Source of the DNA: Pseudomonadota bacterium | Lineage (GTDB): Bacteria; Desulfobacterota; Syntrophobacteria; Syntrophobacterales; Syntrophobacteraceae | Direction: 5' to 3' | NCBI GenBank assembly: GCA_023442755.1 | Contig: JAEZXS010000071.1 | Span: 1-30,520 of the forward strand | Length of the DNA stretch: 30,520 bases | In this document: piece after piece, positions 15,977 to 24,334 of the stretch | Layout: every line of letters starts with the position of its first letter | How positions within the stretch are numbered: position 1 is the stretch's first letter | Position numbers and translations under genes: made by a program | The notes under the pieces: generated by a model | Told to the model about the DNA's origin: nothing | The model's input: the letters and a program-made list of their open reading frames with translations, nothing else | Database searches by the model: none

Positions 15977-16894
15977 ATGCGCAGCGAGGCCCTGTTGAAA
16001 GCGATGCCGGATGTGGAACTGAGATGGCGCGAGCCGCTGTCGAAGCATACCACTTTCCGTGTCGGCGGCCCGGTCCGGTGCCTGGCGCGTCCACGCACCG
16101 AAGAGGCGCTTTCCGGGCTGATCCGGGCGCTGCGTGAGGAACAGGTTCGGTTCGTCGTTCTCGGTGGCGGCAGCAACGTTCTCCCGCCGGACGGAGAGTG
16201 GGACATTGTAGTCATCCAGCTCGGCCTTGCGTGCCATAGTCTTTTCCGATGCAGGGAGCAGGGTGCGGAAGCGGACTGCATCTACGCGGGAGCGGGAATC
16301 CGGCTTTCAAAACTGGTCCGGTACTGCGTGGAAAACGACCTGGAGGGAATCGAGAGCCTGGCAGGAATTCCCGGAACGGTTGGCGGCGCCCTGGTCATGA
16401 ACGCCGGCACGCCGTCGGGAGCCATATCCGATGCCCTTCTCCGGGTCGAACTGATCGATGCCGGCGGAAACAGGCGCAGGGTGCTGAAAGATGAACTCTC
16501 ACCCACATACCGATCGATGGGACTTCCCGGAGAGAGCATCGTTCTGGGTGGGTGCTTAGGACTGAAAAAGTCTTCAAAAGCAGTGCTGGAAGAGCGAGTG
16601 CACGGCATCCTGGAGCGCCGCAGGCGGACGCAGCCGCTCAGGTTCCCGTCCGCGGGATCGATATTCAAGAATCCGCCCGGCGCATTTGCCGGGGAATTGA
16701 TAGAAAAGGCAGGGCTCAAAGGGTTTCGTCTAGGCGGAGCTGAGGTTTCCAGGAAACATGCGAACTGGATAATTAACCGGGGAAACGCCAATTCCGGCGA
16801 AATAATGAGGCTGATTGAGAAAATAGAAAATGAAGTTTTCGGAACTTTTGGCGTGCGTTTGGAACGAGAAATTCGTATACTTGCACAATCCTGA
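15977..16894 (+). CDS. murB: UDP-N-acetylenolpyruvylglucosamine reductase
   Basis: 305 aa. ATG 15977 is chosen because AAGAGG lies five bases upstream; in-frame ATGs at 15944 and 15953 would overlap murC and lack an RBS. FAD-binding motifs are present: KHTTFRVGGP, VLGGGSNVLPPDG and ESLAGIPGTVGGALVMNAG. The catalytic serine is in SAGSIFKNPPG and the arginine in TYRSM; the C-terminal LEREIRIL carries the last conserved Glu. MurB reduces the enolpyruvyl group with NADPH to give UDP-MurNAc. Small variant without the long loop of the E. coli type. No ddl gene follows, unlike many dcw clusters. Confidence 0.95.
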   Translation: MRSEALLKAMPDVELRWREPLSKHTTFRVGGPVRCLARPRTEEALSGLIRALREEQVRFVVLGGGSNVLPPDGEWDIVVIQLGLACHSLFRCREQGAEADCIYAGAGIRLSKLVRYCVENDLEGIESLAGIPGTVGGALVMNAGTPSGAISDALLRVELIDAGGNRRRVLKDELSPTYRSMGLPGESIVLGGCLGLKKSSKAVLEERVHGILERRRRTQPLRFPSAGSIFKNPPGAFAGELIEKAGLKGFRLGGAEVSRKHANWIINRGNANSGEIMRLIEKIENEVFGTFGVRLEREIRILAQS

Positions 16895-16908
16895 AAGATC
16901 CCGGCCAG

Positions 16909-17769
16909 ATGATAAAATCCAGGAAAATGAGGCGAAACAGGTACCGCGAGAGTAAAATTAGGCTGCTCAAGGGAAAGATTCGCCAATTTAGGGCTATTTT
17001 TGGTGTTCTTGCCGTATTTTGTATGGTCCTGCTATTGAGTGCAGGCCTCACTCGGCTATACCAGGCTCTCCTGGAAACACGCTGGCTCAGGGTCGAGGAG
17101 ATCGAAACGGCCGGGCTGAAAAAGATCGACCGAATCGATGTTTTGAACACCATGGGAGTAAGTAAGGGCGAGTGCATTCTGAACCTCAGGATGAGCCCGA
17201 TTGCCGACCGGCTGAGAAAGCTTCCCATGGTGAAAACGGCTTCCGTGCAGCTCGAACTGCCGGGAAAGCTGATTGCGGAAATTACGGAAAGAGAACCAGC
17301 AGCGCTGCTCAAGGGCAGCGATTTGTATATGGTGGACGAGGAAGGCATTCTGTTTGCCTCCGTCGTTCCTGAGCAAACACGAACTGTTCCGCTCATCACA
17401 GGTCTTTGCGCCCAAAATCTCAAAGTAGGGGATTCTATTCCGGCGCAGGACATGAAGCGCATAAGGGAACTCCTGGCAGCACTCAAAAAATCCGCCGACT
17501 GGCTCCCGGTCGATGCCGTTATGGAATGTCGATGGGGTGCGGGCGGGTTTGCTTTGATTGTGGGTGAAAGAGGCGTACCGGTTGAGATTGGCCGGGAAGA
17601 CTTCAATCAAAAACTGACCAGGCTCAAGCAGGTCATAGCGACGATCAGCGATCGGCAGTGGGCCGAGCTGGTCACGCGAATCGACCTCGACTACCCGGGC
17701 AAAGCCTACCTGGAGGGCAATTTCCCTGTTCCGAAGCAGGGGCAGGGGAGCGGCAAACAGCCGGGCTGA
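16909..17769 (+). CDS. ftsQ: Cell division protein FtsQ (POTRA domain)
   Basis: 286 aa from ATG 16909, 14 bases after murB; an ATG at 16927 with AGGAAA in front is an alternative start. The layout is a very basic cytoplasmic N-terminus (KSRKMRRNRYRESK), one membrane helix at about residues 30-50 (AIFGVLAVFCMVLLLSAG), a POTRA domain (WLRVEEIETAGLKKID to LIAEITEREPAALL, about 60-130) and the beta domain after YMVDEEGILF. FtsQ bridges early and late division proteins through FtsL/FtsB. The C-terminal 15 residues are Gly/Gln/Lys-rich. The 116 bases between it and ftsA hold no gene. Confidence 0.9.
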   Translation: MIKSRKMRRNRYRESKIRLLKGKIRQFRAIFGVLAVFCMVLLLSAGLTRLYQALLETRWLRVEEIETAGLKKIDRIDVLNTMGVSKGECILNLRMSPIADRLRKLPMVKTASVQLELPGKLIAEITEREPAALLKGSDLYMVDEEGILFASVVPEQTRTVPLITGLCAQNLKVGDSIPAQDMKRIRELLAALKKSADWLPVDAVMECRWGAGGFALIVGERGVPVEIGREDFNQKLTRLKQVIATISDRQWAELVTRIDLDYPGKAYLEGNFPVPKQGQGSGKQPG

Positions 17770-17885
17770 CGCCGGTTGAGGATGACCCCCGGATTGATGG
17801 GGTAGAAATAGAAGGATGATTTTACCGGATTAGAATTATCCTGTTTCGAACCCGGCTGCTTTGATGAGAGTTTGAAAGGAATCCG

Positions 17886-19109
17886 ATGGGAAAAAGAGAG
17901 GAACTGATAGTCGGGGTTGACCTCGGAACCACGAAAGTCTGTGCCGTAGTCGGGGAAGTTACCTCCGAAGGAATGGATATTGTGGGCGTGGGCACCTACC
18001 CCTCCGCCGGGTTGCGGGGAGGGGTCGTGGTCAACATCGACCAGACGGTTCATTCCATAAAGAAGGCGGTCGAGGAAGCCGAACTCATGGCGGGATGCGA
18101 GATTTCTTCCGTATTCGCCGGAGTAGCGGGAACCCACGTGCAAAGCCTGAACAGCCACGGGGTTATCGCCATAAAGAACCGCGAGGTCACCCAGTCCGAC
18201 GTGGAACGGGTGCTGGACGCGGCAAAAACCGTCGCACTTCCCTTCGACCGGCAGATCCTTCATGTGCTTCCACAGCAATATATTGTAGACGACCAGGAGG
18301 GCATCCAGCATCCGATCGGGATGGCCGGAGTGCGCCTGGAAGCAAAAGTGCACATCATCACAGGCATGACCAGCGCCATTCAGAATATTATCAAATGCTG
18401 CGAAAGGGCTGAACTGCAGGTACAGGACGTCGTGCTCGAGTCGCTTGCTTCGAGCGAGGCCGTTTTGGACATGGACGAAAAACAGCTCGGGGTGGCTCTC
18501 GTGGACATCGGAGGCGGGACGAGTGAAATCGCGGTCTTTCAGAACAATGCCATCCGCCATTCCACGGTAGTCGGCTTGGGAGGCAATCACATTACTTCGG
18601 ACATCTCCGTCGGACTGCGGTGTTCGATGGACGAAGCAGAGAAGATCAAGAAGAAATTCGGCTGCGCGCTGGTCGAGATGGTCAATCAGCAGGACATAAT
18701 TGAAGTCGGGTCGGTTGGAGGGCAGAAGCCCCGCCAGCTTGCCCAGTCGATTCTCACGCAGATTATAGAAGCGCGCGTTAAGGAAATTCTGGACATTATT
18801 GAATGGGAACTGGTCAGGTCCGGGTTCATAGAATCCTTGCACGCCGGAGTAGTCCTGACCGGCGGCGTTTCACTCCTTCCCGGCATTCGCGAACAGGCAG
18901 AACGGGTTTTCGATATGCCGGTACGCATCGGAGTCCCTTACAATTTTGGCGGCCTCGGGGATGTTGTCAAAAATCCTATCTACTCAACCGCTGCCGGGTT
19001 GCTGCTCTATGGAAAAGAGCATGGCGGCGGAGTGCCCATCAGGGATTCTCGGGGAAAAGTCTGGTCTTTTTTCGAAATGCTCAAGCGCTGGTACAAAGAA
19101 TTCTGGTAG
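17886..19109 (+). CDS. ftsA: Cell division protein FtsA
   Basis: 407 aa, ATG 17886 with GAAAGGAAT upstream. It is an actin-fold ATPase: the phosphate-1 loop is VGVDLGTTKVCAVVGE near the N-terminus, the phosphate-2 region VALVDIGGGTSEIAVF lies near residue 200, and the adenosine motif VVLTGGVSLLPGI near 320. The protein-specific 1C domain lies in between. The C-terminus KVWSFFEMLKRWYKEFW is an amphipathic membrane-targeting helix, which tethers FtsZ filaments to the inner membrane. FtsA recruits the later division proteins. Length and context are normal. Confidence 0.96.
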   Translation: MGKREELIVGVDLGTTKVCAVVGEVTSEGMDIVGVGTYPSAGLRGGVVVNIDQTVHSIKKAVEEAELMAGCEISSVFAGVAGTHVQSLNSHGVIAIKNREVTQSDVERVLDAAKTVALPFDRQILHVLPQQYIVDDQEGIQHPIGMAGVRLEAKVHIITGMTSAIQNIIKCCERAELQVQDVVLESLASSEAVLDMDEKQLGVALVDIGGGTSEIAVFQNNAIRHSTVVGLGGNHITSDISVGLRCSMDEAEKIKKKFGCALVEMVNQQDIIEVGSVGGQKPRQLAQSILTQIIEARVKEILDIIEWELVRSGFIESLHAGVVLTGGVSLLPGIREQAERVFDMPVRIGVPYNFGGLGDVVKNPIYSTAAGLLLYGKEHGGGVPIRDSRGKVWSFFEMLKRWYKEFW

Positions 19110-19116
19110 AGATTCG

Positions 19117-19135
19117 GTTCCGCCAGGCGCGGAAC
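19117..19135 (+). promoter_or_regulatory. Hairpin in the ftsA-ftsZ intergenic region
   Basis: GTTCCGC (19117-19123) and GCGGAAC (19129-19135) form a perfect 7-bp stem around CAGGC, eight bases after the ftsA stop and 47 before the ftsZ start. There is no T-run; a role in mRNA processing or in raising ftsZ expression relative to ftsA is possible. Confidence 0.4.
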
Positions 19136-19182
19136 GGGAAAGAAATTTGCGATCATCGGGGAAATTCTAAGGCGGAGCTACT

Positions 19183-20469
19183 ATGGCGAGAAAAGAAGCA
19201 AATAGGGGGAAGGACGGAATGGAACAGATGACGATCGGAGATGCCGAAATCAGCAACAGGGCGAAGATCACCGTTCTGGGCATTGGCGGCGGCGGCGGCA
19301 ACGCGATAAATAACATGATCAAGGCCGGACTTGAAGGCGTTCAGTTCATTGCGGCCAACACCGACTGGCAGGTGCTGGAGAAAAATCTCGCGCCGGTCAG
19401 GATCCAGCTCGGAACAAACCTTACCAAAGGCCTTGGAGCAGGAGGCCAGCCGGAAGTCGGCGCCAAAGCCGCTCAGGAAGATATCGACAAAATTCGTGAA
19501 GCAGTAGACGGCAGCGACATGGTTTTCATAACCGCAGGCCTGGGCGGCGGCACAGGTACGGGCGGCGCCCCCATAGCGGCCCAGATCTGTAAAGAAATGG
19601 GCGCCCTGACGGTCGCCGTGGTAACGAAACCGTTCGTAGTCGAGGGCAAGGTCCGCATCCGCAACGCGGATGAAGGCCTGAAGTCGCTTCAGGAAACCGT
19701 TGACACCCTTATCACCATTCCAAACAATCGCCTGCTTTGCCTGGCCGACAGGCGCTCCACTTTCCTTGAAATGATAAAACGGGCGGACGACGTGCTGCTG
19801 TATGCGGTAAAGGGCATTTCCGACCTGATTATCAAGCAGGGCTACATCAACGTTGACTTTAACGACGTGAAATCGGTCATGGGCGAAATGGGACTTGCCC
19901 TGATGGGAACCGGCGTCGGCCGCGGAGAAAATCGCGCTGCCCAGGCCGTACAGCAGGCCATTTCCAGCCCTCTGCTCGAAGACATCTCGATCCATGGCGC
20001 CCGGGCCGCTCTGATAAACATCTCCGCCGGGCCGGATTTGGGTATGCACGAATTCGAGGAAGCCCTCTCCATTATCCACAAGGAAGTCAACGACGATGCC
20101 AATATCATCCTCGGCATGGTGATGGATGAAACGATGGAGGATGAGATTCGCGTAACCGTTATTGCAACCGGCATCGGGAAGGCCGAGCAGCTGAAAAAGG
20201 CCGACCCGGCCAGCGCGGTGCGCCCCCTCAGAAGGTTCAAGCCCGAAGGTGTCACTCCGGACCTGAACTACGATTACCTGCAGATTCCGGCTCACGTGCG
20301 CCAGCGCGTTCCCAAAGCGGATATGCAGCCGGGAGAACAGCAGGCCGATTCGACCGAACAGCCGGCCAAGAGAAGGACGCTGCTCCAGATGATTACGGGC
20401 GGAACCAGGGGCGGGCGGGAAGAAGAAGATCTGAGTATTCCGACCTTCATTCGCAGGCAGGCCGACTGA
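19183..20469 (+). CDS. ftsZ: Cell division GTPase FtsZ
   Basis: 428 aa from ATG 19183 (AAGGCGGAG upstream); ATG 19219, with GGAAGG upstream, is another possible start and would give a more usual N-terminus. The GTP-binding domain has ITVLGIGGGGGNAINNM, the tubulin signature GGGTGTG at residues 121-127 and the T7 synergy loop YINVDFNDVKSVM. A linker of about 70 residues leads to the C-terminal peptide EEEDLSIPTFIRRQAD, the binding site for FtsA. FtsZ polymerises into the Z ring. It is the last gene of the cluster; a strong hairpin follows. Confidence 0.97.
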   Translation: MARKEANRGKDGMEQMTIGDAEISNRAKITVLGIGGGGGNAINNMIKAGLEGVQFIAANTDWQVLEKNLAPVRIQLGTNLTKGLGAGGQPEVGAKAAQEDIDKIREAVDGSDMVFITAGLGGGTGTGGAPIAAQICKEMGALTVAVVTKPFVVEGKVRIRNADEGLKSLQETVDTLITIPNNRLLCLADRRSTFLEMIKRADDVLLYAVKGISDLIIKQGYINVDFNDVKSVMGEMGLALMGTGVGRGENRAAQAVQQAISSPLLEDISIHGARAALINISAGPDLGMHEFEEALSIIHKEVNDDANIILGMVMDETMEDEIRVTVIATGIGKAEQLKKADPASAVRPLRRFKPEGVTPDLNYDYLQIPAHVRQRVPKADMQPGEQQADSTEQPAKRRTLLQMITGGTRGGREEEDLSIPTFIRRQAD

Positions 20470-20497
20470 TCCGATCCTGCCCGAAGAAGCATCAAAT

Positions 20498-20555
20498 AAA
20501 TGACAAAACCCCCTTTTTCCCGGCTTCAAAACCTGGCAAGGGGGTTTTGTCATTT
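20498..20555 (+). terminator. Terminator of the dcw cluster after ftsZ
   Basis: A perfect 18-bp inverted repeat, arms 20498-20515 and 20538-20555 (core CCCCC/GGGGG flanked by AAAA/TTTT), loop 22 bases. The right arm carries T-runs (TTTT, then TTT), and the symmetry would let it work in both directions. Confidence 0.8.
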
Positions 20556-20744
20556 AAAGGATTGCAGCGATTTTCTTATGCCGCATCAGGTTAAGAAGCG
20601 GAAATCACAGGGCTGGGCCACGAAGACAACATGACTTACCCAAAGTGTTGCTCCATGCCTGCCGGCAGAGGCGTGGGTAGGGAGACCTGCGCTATCTTTG
20701 GCCATGGATGCCGGGGAACCGGTCATCACGCAGGCCGTGTACCA

Positions 20745-20773
20745 TTGACACTTCCCTTTAATGTGACTACAAT
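20745..20773 (+). promoter_or_regulatory. Sigma-70 promoter of the toxin-antitoxin operon
   Basis: TTGACA (20745-20750), 17-base spacer, TACAAT (20768-20773): nearly full consensus. It lies 49 bases before the antitoxin start codon. Confidence 0.85.
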
Positions 20774-20805
20774 GACCATATAAAGAAGTTTCTATTGTGA
20801 TCATT
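20771..20805. promoter_or_regulatory. Candidate autoregulatory operator of the TA pair
   Basis: AATGACCA (20771-20778), overlapping the -10 box, and TGATCATT (20798-20805) form an inverted repeat with one mismatch, spanning the transcription start and ending just before the RBS. Phd/VapB antitoxins usually repress their own promoter through such repeats; the assignment here is inference. Confidence 0.4.
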
Positions 20806-20821
20806 ATTGGAGGAATGCTGC

Positions 20822-21121
20822 ATGCCAAGCCTGAACGTCGGAATCCGGGAAGCCAAGGCTAACCTGAGCAAATACCTTAGGATGGTGGAGAAGGGGCAAG
20901 AGGTTGTGTTGACGGATCACGGAAGGCCGGTGGGAAAGCTGGTTCCAATTGATAAGGGAGCATTGCCGCTTTCCTCCCGAATAAAGGAGATGGAAGAAGC
21001 GGGAATCCTTGAGCCGGTAACCGGAAAAGGTCCCAGGCGCTTGCCGCCTCCGATCCCCGTCGAGAAGGGAATGGCCCAGATGCTTCTTGAAGAAGACCGG
21101 GAAAGGGTTCTCCATGAATAA
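20822..21121 (+). CDS. Phd/YefM-family antitoxin (VapB-type)
   Basis: 99 aa from ATG 20822, with GGAGG nine bases upstream. The N-terminal half is a typical Phd/YefM fold: NVGIREAKANLSKYLRMVEKGQEVVLTDHGRPVGKLVPI, given here as residues 4 to about 42 in family order (beta strand, helix, basic hairpin that binds DNA). The C-terminal half is Pro- and Glu-rich, with a helix (MAQMLLEEDRERVLHE) that would wrap the toxin. It neutralises the following PIN toxin and represses the operon. Its last eight bases overlap the toxin ATG, so the two are translationally coupled. Confidence 0.9.
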   Translation: MPSLNVGIREAKANLSKYLRMVEKGQEVVLTDHGRPVGKLVPIDKGALPLSSRIKEMEEAGILEPVTGKGPRRLPPPIPVEKGMAQMLLEEDRERVLHE

Positions 21122-21554
21122 CGAGGGCCAAAAGGTCGTCGTTTATTGGGATACGTCGGCAGTGCTCTCATCTCTGTTCACAGACGATCATAGCCCTCAA
21201 GCGCAGTATTGGATAAATCGAGACGGTTTCCATTTCCTCTCTACTCTGACCTATGCCGAAACCTGCGCTGTTATCGCCAGAATGCAAAGGGAGCGCAGGG
21301 TTGCGGAAATTGTAGCTCAGGCCGCTATGGAGGCTTTCAATGAGGGGCCCTGGCGGAGAGTGAATGCGCAACCGGCATGGACTCACATAGCAAGGCTTTC
21401 CCTAAAATGGGCTCTTAGAGGAGCCGATCTGTGGCACCTGGCTTTGGCAAAAGGTCTCCGGGATCACGTACCCGAATTGATGCTCCTCACTTTCGACAGG
21501 CAACTTCAAGCTTCAGCCAGGGGCGAAGGTCTTGAAGCAAAAGTTGTTTCATGA
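21114..21554 (+). CDS. vapC: PIN-domain toxin ribonuclease (VapC family)
   Basis: 146 aa from ATG 21114, overlapping the antitoxin stop (ATGAATAA); AAAGGG precedes it. The frame is open upstream but the overlapping start is favoured. The four acidic residues of a PIN nuclease are present: D13 in YWDTSAVL, E49 in YAETCAV, D105 in RGADLWHLALA and D128 in LTFDRQL. Such toxins cleave specific tRNA or rRNA sites with Mg2+ when free of antitoxin; the target cannot be predicted. All catalytic residues are intact, so the toxin should be active. Confidence 0.9.
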   Translation: MNNEGQKVVVYWDTSAVLSSLFTDDHSPQAQYWINRDGFHFLSTLTYAETCAVIARMQRERRVAEIVAQAAMEAFNEGPWRRVNAQPAWTHIARLSLKWALRGADLWHLALAKGLRDHVPELMLLTFDRQLQASARGEGLEAKVVS

Positions 21555-21907
21555 CCAGGACGAATTCAGTCCTTTTGCTGTTCCCTGTCTGACCGTGCCG
21601 GAGGAATGCCAGATGCCTTTCTTCCTTTGCGCTAAAGCGACAGCCGTATGCCCGGTTTCGAGGGAAGTTCCCAGGCCGATGCCTTGAATTCCACCACGAT
21701 TTGGGGAAAAAACCGAGCAGGGCGCCAATGTCCGAATTTTTTGGGACGATCCAGGCAGCATTCAGTTATTGAACCGCTCAGCCCTCAACGCGCCGCCACA
21801 GTGCAGCGGGCGGCGCTTACGCGCTTAACGCCCTGTGCCTGGCACGCCCACAAAAAAGGCCGACGCAATGTCGGCCTCGTCTTCTCTATTTATTTATTCG
21901 TCGGGGA
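21555..21907. other. Intergenic region between vapC and glnS (convergent)
   Basis: 353 bases without a convincing gene. A GC-rich perfect 8-bp inverted repeat GCGCCGCC/GGCGGCGC (21790-21797 with 21809-21816, loop of 11) could end the TA transcript although no T-run follows. The glnS terminator occupies 21852-21877. Confidence 0.45.
21852..21877 (-). terminator. Rho-independent terminator of glnS
   Basis: On the minus strand AGGCCGAC/GTCGGCCT (21857-21864 with 21870-21877) forms an 8-bp stem with a five-base loop, followed by a run of six T (A-run at 21852-21857 on the plus strand). It lies 31 bases past the glnS stop. Confidence 0.9.
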
Positions 21908-23608
21908 TTACTTCTTTATCCCTTCGGCTTTCGCCACCTTTGCCCAGGTGTCCCGAAGCGTGATCGTGCGGTTGAAAACGGGCTTGTCCCGCGTGCTGTC
22001 GGGGTCCATGCAGAAGTATCCCACACGCTCGAACTGGTAGCGGGTCGCGGGGTCAGCTTCGGCCAGGCTGGGCTCCAGCTTGCACGAGGTCACGACCTCG
22101 AGCGAGTCGGGGTTTATGTGGGCTTTGAAGTCGGGCCCTTCCTTGTCGTCTGCCGGGTTCGGCTTCAAAAACAGCTTGTCGTAGAGACGCAGTTCGGCTT
22201 CGACCGCGTGAGATGCGGACACCCAGTGCAGGGTGGCCTTGACCTTCCGGCCATCGGGCGCATCGCCGCCGCGCGTGGCGGGATCGTATGTGCAATGCAG
22301 CTCGACCACTTCCCCCTTCTCGTCCTTCACCACATCGGTGCACTTGATAAAGTAGGCGTAGCGCAGCCGCACCTCCCTGCCCGGAGCGAGCCGGAAGAAC
22401 TGCTTGGGAGGATTTTCCATGAAATCCTCACGCTCGAGGTAGAGAACACGGGAGAAAGGAACCTTCCGGGTTCCGGCCGCCGGGTCCTCCGGATTGTTGA
22501 TGGCGTCGAGATATTCGACTTCACCTTCCGGGTAGTTGTCGATGACCACCTTGAGCGGCCGCAGAACTCCCATTACCCGCTGCGCCTTCAGATTCAAATC
22601 TTCCCGGACGCAGTATTCGAGAAGCGCCAGGTCGACCAGGCTTTCCCGCTTGCCCACGCCGATCCGTTCGCAGAAGTTTCGGATCGCCTCCGGTGTATAG
22701 CCGCGCCGCCTCATGCCGGCAAGGGTCGGCATTCTCGGGTCATCCCAACCCGCAACGTGCTTTTCCTGGACGAGTTGCAGAAGCTTTCGCTTGCTCATCA
22801 CAGTGTAAGTCAGATTCAACCGGGCAAATTCGATCTGCTGCGGATGGCTGGGGACGGGCAGGTTGTCCAGGAACCAGTCGTAAAGGGGCCTGTGGTCCTC
22901 GTATTCCATGGTGCAGATCGAATGGGTGATCCCCTCGATAGCGTCCGACTGCCCGTGGGCATAGTCGTACATGGGGTATATGCACCATTTATCGCCCGTA
23001 CGGTGATGCGGAACGTTACGGATGCGGTACATGACGGGGTCGCGCATGTTGAGGTTGGGGGAGGCCATGTCGATCTTTGCTCGAAGCACGTACTTCCCGT
23101 CCTCGAATTCTCCCGCGCGCATGCGCTGGAAAAGATCGAGATTTTCCTCAACCGGGCGGTTCCGGTCCGGGCTTTCCCGGCCGGGCTCGGTGAGCGTTCC
23201 CCGGTGTTCCCTGATCTGATCTGCATTGAGGCTGTCGACGTATGCTTTCCCGGCCTTGATGAGGTAAACGGCCCATTCATACAGCTGATCGAAGTAATCC
23301 GATGCATGGTAGAGGCGGTCTTCCCAGTCGAATCCGAGCCAATGGACGTCGTACATGATGGAATCGACGTACTCCACCTCTTCCTTACCGGGATTGGTAT
23401 CGTCGAATCGGAAGTTGCAAAGCCCGCCGAACTCGGCCGCAAGGCCGAAATTGAGGCATATGGACTTGGCATGGCCGATGTGAAGATATCCGTTCGGTTC
23501 GGGCGGGAACCTGGTCATTACCCTACCGCCATTTTTTCCTGCTTTGACGTCTTCGGCAACCATAGTGCGAATAAAATTCGGTGGAACTTTCGTGTCAGTG
23601 CCGTTCAT
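21908..23608 (-). CDS. glnS: Glutaminyl-tRNA synthetase
   Basis: 566 aa from ATG 23608, with CGGAGAAG upstream on the minus strand. Class I catalytic motifs are clear: RFPPEPNGYLHIGHAKS with HIGH at residues 43-46, and MSKRK at 271-275 in place of KMSKS, which is usual for GlnRS. FRFDDTNP, the tRNA acceptor-binding insertion and the C-terminal anticodon-binding beta barrels are all there at normal length. Features such as VHWLGFDWE and EDHRPLYDWFLDNL favour GlnRS rather than GluRS. It charges tRNA-Gln directly, so this organism may not need the amidotransferase route for Gln (inference). It has its own terminator and an AT-rich upstream region. Confidence 0.96.
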   Translation of the reverse strand: MNGTDTKVPPNFIRTMVAEDVKAGKNGGRVMTRFPPEPNGYLHIGHAKSICLNFGLAAEFGGLCNFRFDDTNPGKEEVEYVDSIMYDVHWLGFDWEDRLYHASDYFDQLYEWAVYLIKAGKAYVDSLNADQIREHRGTLTEPGRESPDRNRPVEENLDLFQRMRAGEFEDGKYVLRAKIDMASPNLNMRDPVMYRIRNVPHHRTGDKWCIYPMYDYAHGQSDAIEGITHSICTMEYEDHRPLYDWFLDNLPVPSHPQQIEFARLNLTYTVMSKRKLLQLVQEKHVAGWDDPRMPTLAGMRRRGYTPEAIRNFCERIGVGKRESLVDLALLEYCVREDLNLKAQRVMGVLRPLKVVIDNYPEGEVEYLDAINNPEDPAAGTRKVPFSRVLYLEREDFMENPPKQFFRLAPGREVRLRYAYFIKCTDVVKDEKGEVVELHCTYDPATRGGDAPDGRKVKATLHWVSASHAVEAELRLYDKLFLKPNPADDKEGPDFKAHINPDSLEVVTSCKLEPSLAEADPATRYQFERVGYFCMDPDSTRDKPVFNRTITLRDTWAKVAKAEGIKK

Positions 23609-23864
23609 TCATCTTCTCCGATTCGCAGGCGGATACTGTCCGAGCCGACAAGAGATATAAGAATAATATTAACCGGAATAATGCCGGAATAAATATAACC
23701 GGTCATATTCACTGGGAAAGCCGGGTTCAGCAAGGTCCCGGGGTAATTTCAACGGAAGGAACGTATTTATCGGCAATAATGAACGATTGCCCTGCTAACG
23801 GGGGCCCCCATTTGCAGGAGGCTTTTTCCGAGAGCTTTGAACGAACGAAAAAAGCCGTGGCAGA
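23609..23864. other. AT-rich spacer upstream of glnS with terminator-like hairpins
   Basis: No gene. Bases 23640-23700 are clearly AT-rich compared with their surroundings and probably contain the glnS promoter. CCTGC-TAACG-GGGG pairs imperfectly with CCCC-CATTT-GCAGG (23791-23818), centred on the perfect palindrome GGGGGCCCCC (23800-23809). GGCTTTTT (23820-23827) pairs with AAAAAGCC (23849-23856), nine bases from the stop of the minus-strand gene that ends at 23865, and may end that transcript. Confidence 0.45.
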
Positions 23865-24290
23865 CTAGTCAAGCGACACGAATCTGCCGACCTGCCGATT
23901 TACGCTTCGGTATATCTCCTCGTCCGTGCCGAAAATATCGACGATACATTTGTGATCGATCAGCTTTTCGACTATGTAAGCCGTTACGAACAGGCTTATG
24001 AAATTCGGACGCGGAACGAGTGTGCGCAAATTTGCCGTCTGGTACTGGATCTCGAATTCCTCGGAATCGAGAATCTTTTGCAGCGCAAGCCGGATTTGCT
24101 CTTCAAGATCGGCCTTGCTGATCGTTTCGATCAACCGCTCTTCAATAAGCTTCATCGATATGCGATCGGCCATCTCCTCGAGGTTCTGCCGAAGCTGGTT
24201 CATGGCATTGTAGCGCTGCGATTCCTTCGCATGGTCCAGCCTCGATATAACCGCGGATTCTCTTGCATTCGGCCTGTATTCTCTTCCCAC
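23865..24290 (-). CDS. Protein of unknown function, 141 aa, downstream of larB
   Basis: GTG at 24290 is chosen as the start because AAGGA lies about seven bases upstream; a TTG at 24305 would add five residues. The protein is soluble and largely helical: NAMNQLRQNLEEMADRISMKLIEERL and KADLEEQIRLALQKILDSE are charged helices, and the C-terminal part (PRPNFISLFVTAYIVEKLIDH, then DIFGTDEEIYRSVNRQVGRF) looks like a compact alpha/beta end. No cofactor motif, signal peptide or membrane segment is visible. It lies 44 bases behind larB in the same direction, so it is probably co-transcribed. I do not recognise the family. Confidence 0.75.
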   Translation of the reverse strand: MGREYRPNARESAVISRLDHAKESQRYNAMNQLRQNLEEMADRISMKLIEERLIETISKADLEEQIRLALQKILDSEEFEIQYQTANLRTLVPRPNFISLFVTAYIVEKLIDHKCIVDIFGTDEEIYRSVNRQVGRFVSLD

Positions 24291-24334
24291 AGCATTTCCT
24301 TTCAATTGTTTTCGGCCTGTTCCGATGGAGCTTT

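Larger units (their letters stand above)
20556..20821. other. Intergenic region ahead of the toxin-antitoxin pair
   Basis: 266 bases with no gene up to the antitoxin start. The first 190 bases show nothing I can assign; the sequence CCTGCCGGCAG (about 20658-20668) is a short palindromic stretch. The last 80 bases hold the promoter and operator described separately. Confidence 0.5.

Noticed and set aside
21815..21830. GCTTAAC near 21822 resembles an integron attC core (RYYYAAC), next to a toxin-antitoxin pair
   Set aside because: No matching GTTRRRY partner or attC-like imperfect palindrome is found within the expected distance; the GC-rich hairpin nearby is not of attC layout.
22118..23692. 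Long plus-strand open frame opposite glnS
   Set aside because: It is the antisense shadow of glnS, with no RBS and composition that mirrors the synthetase codons.
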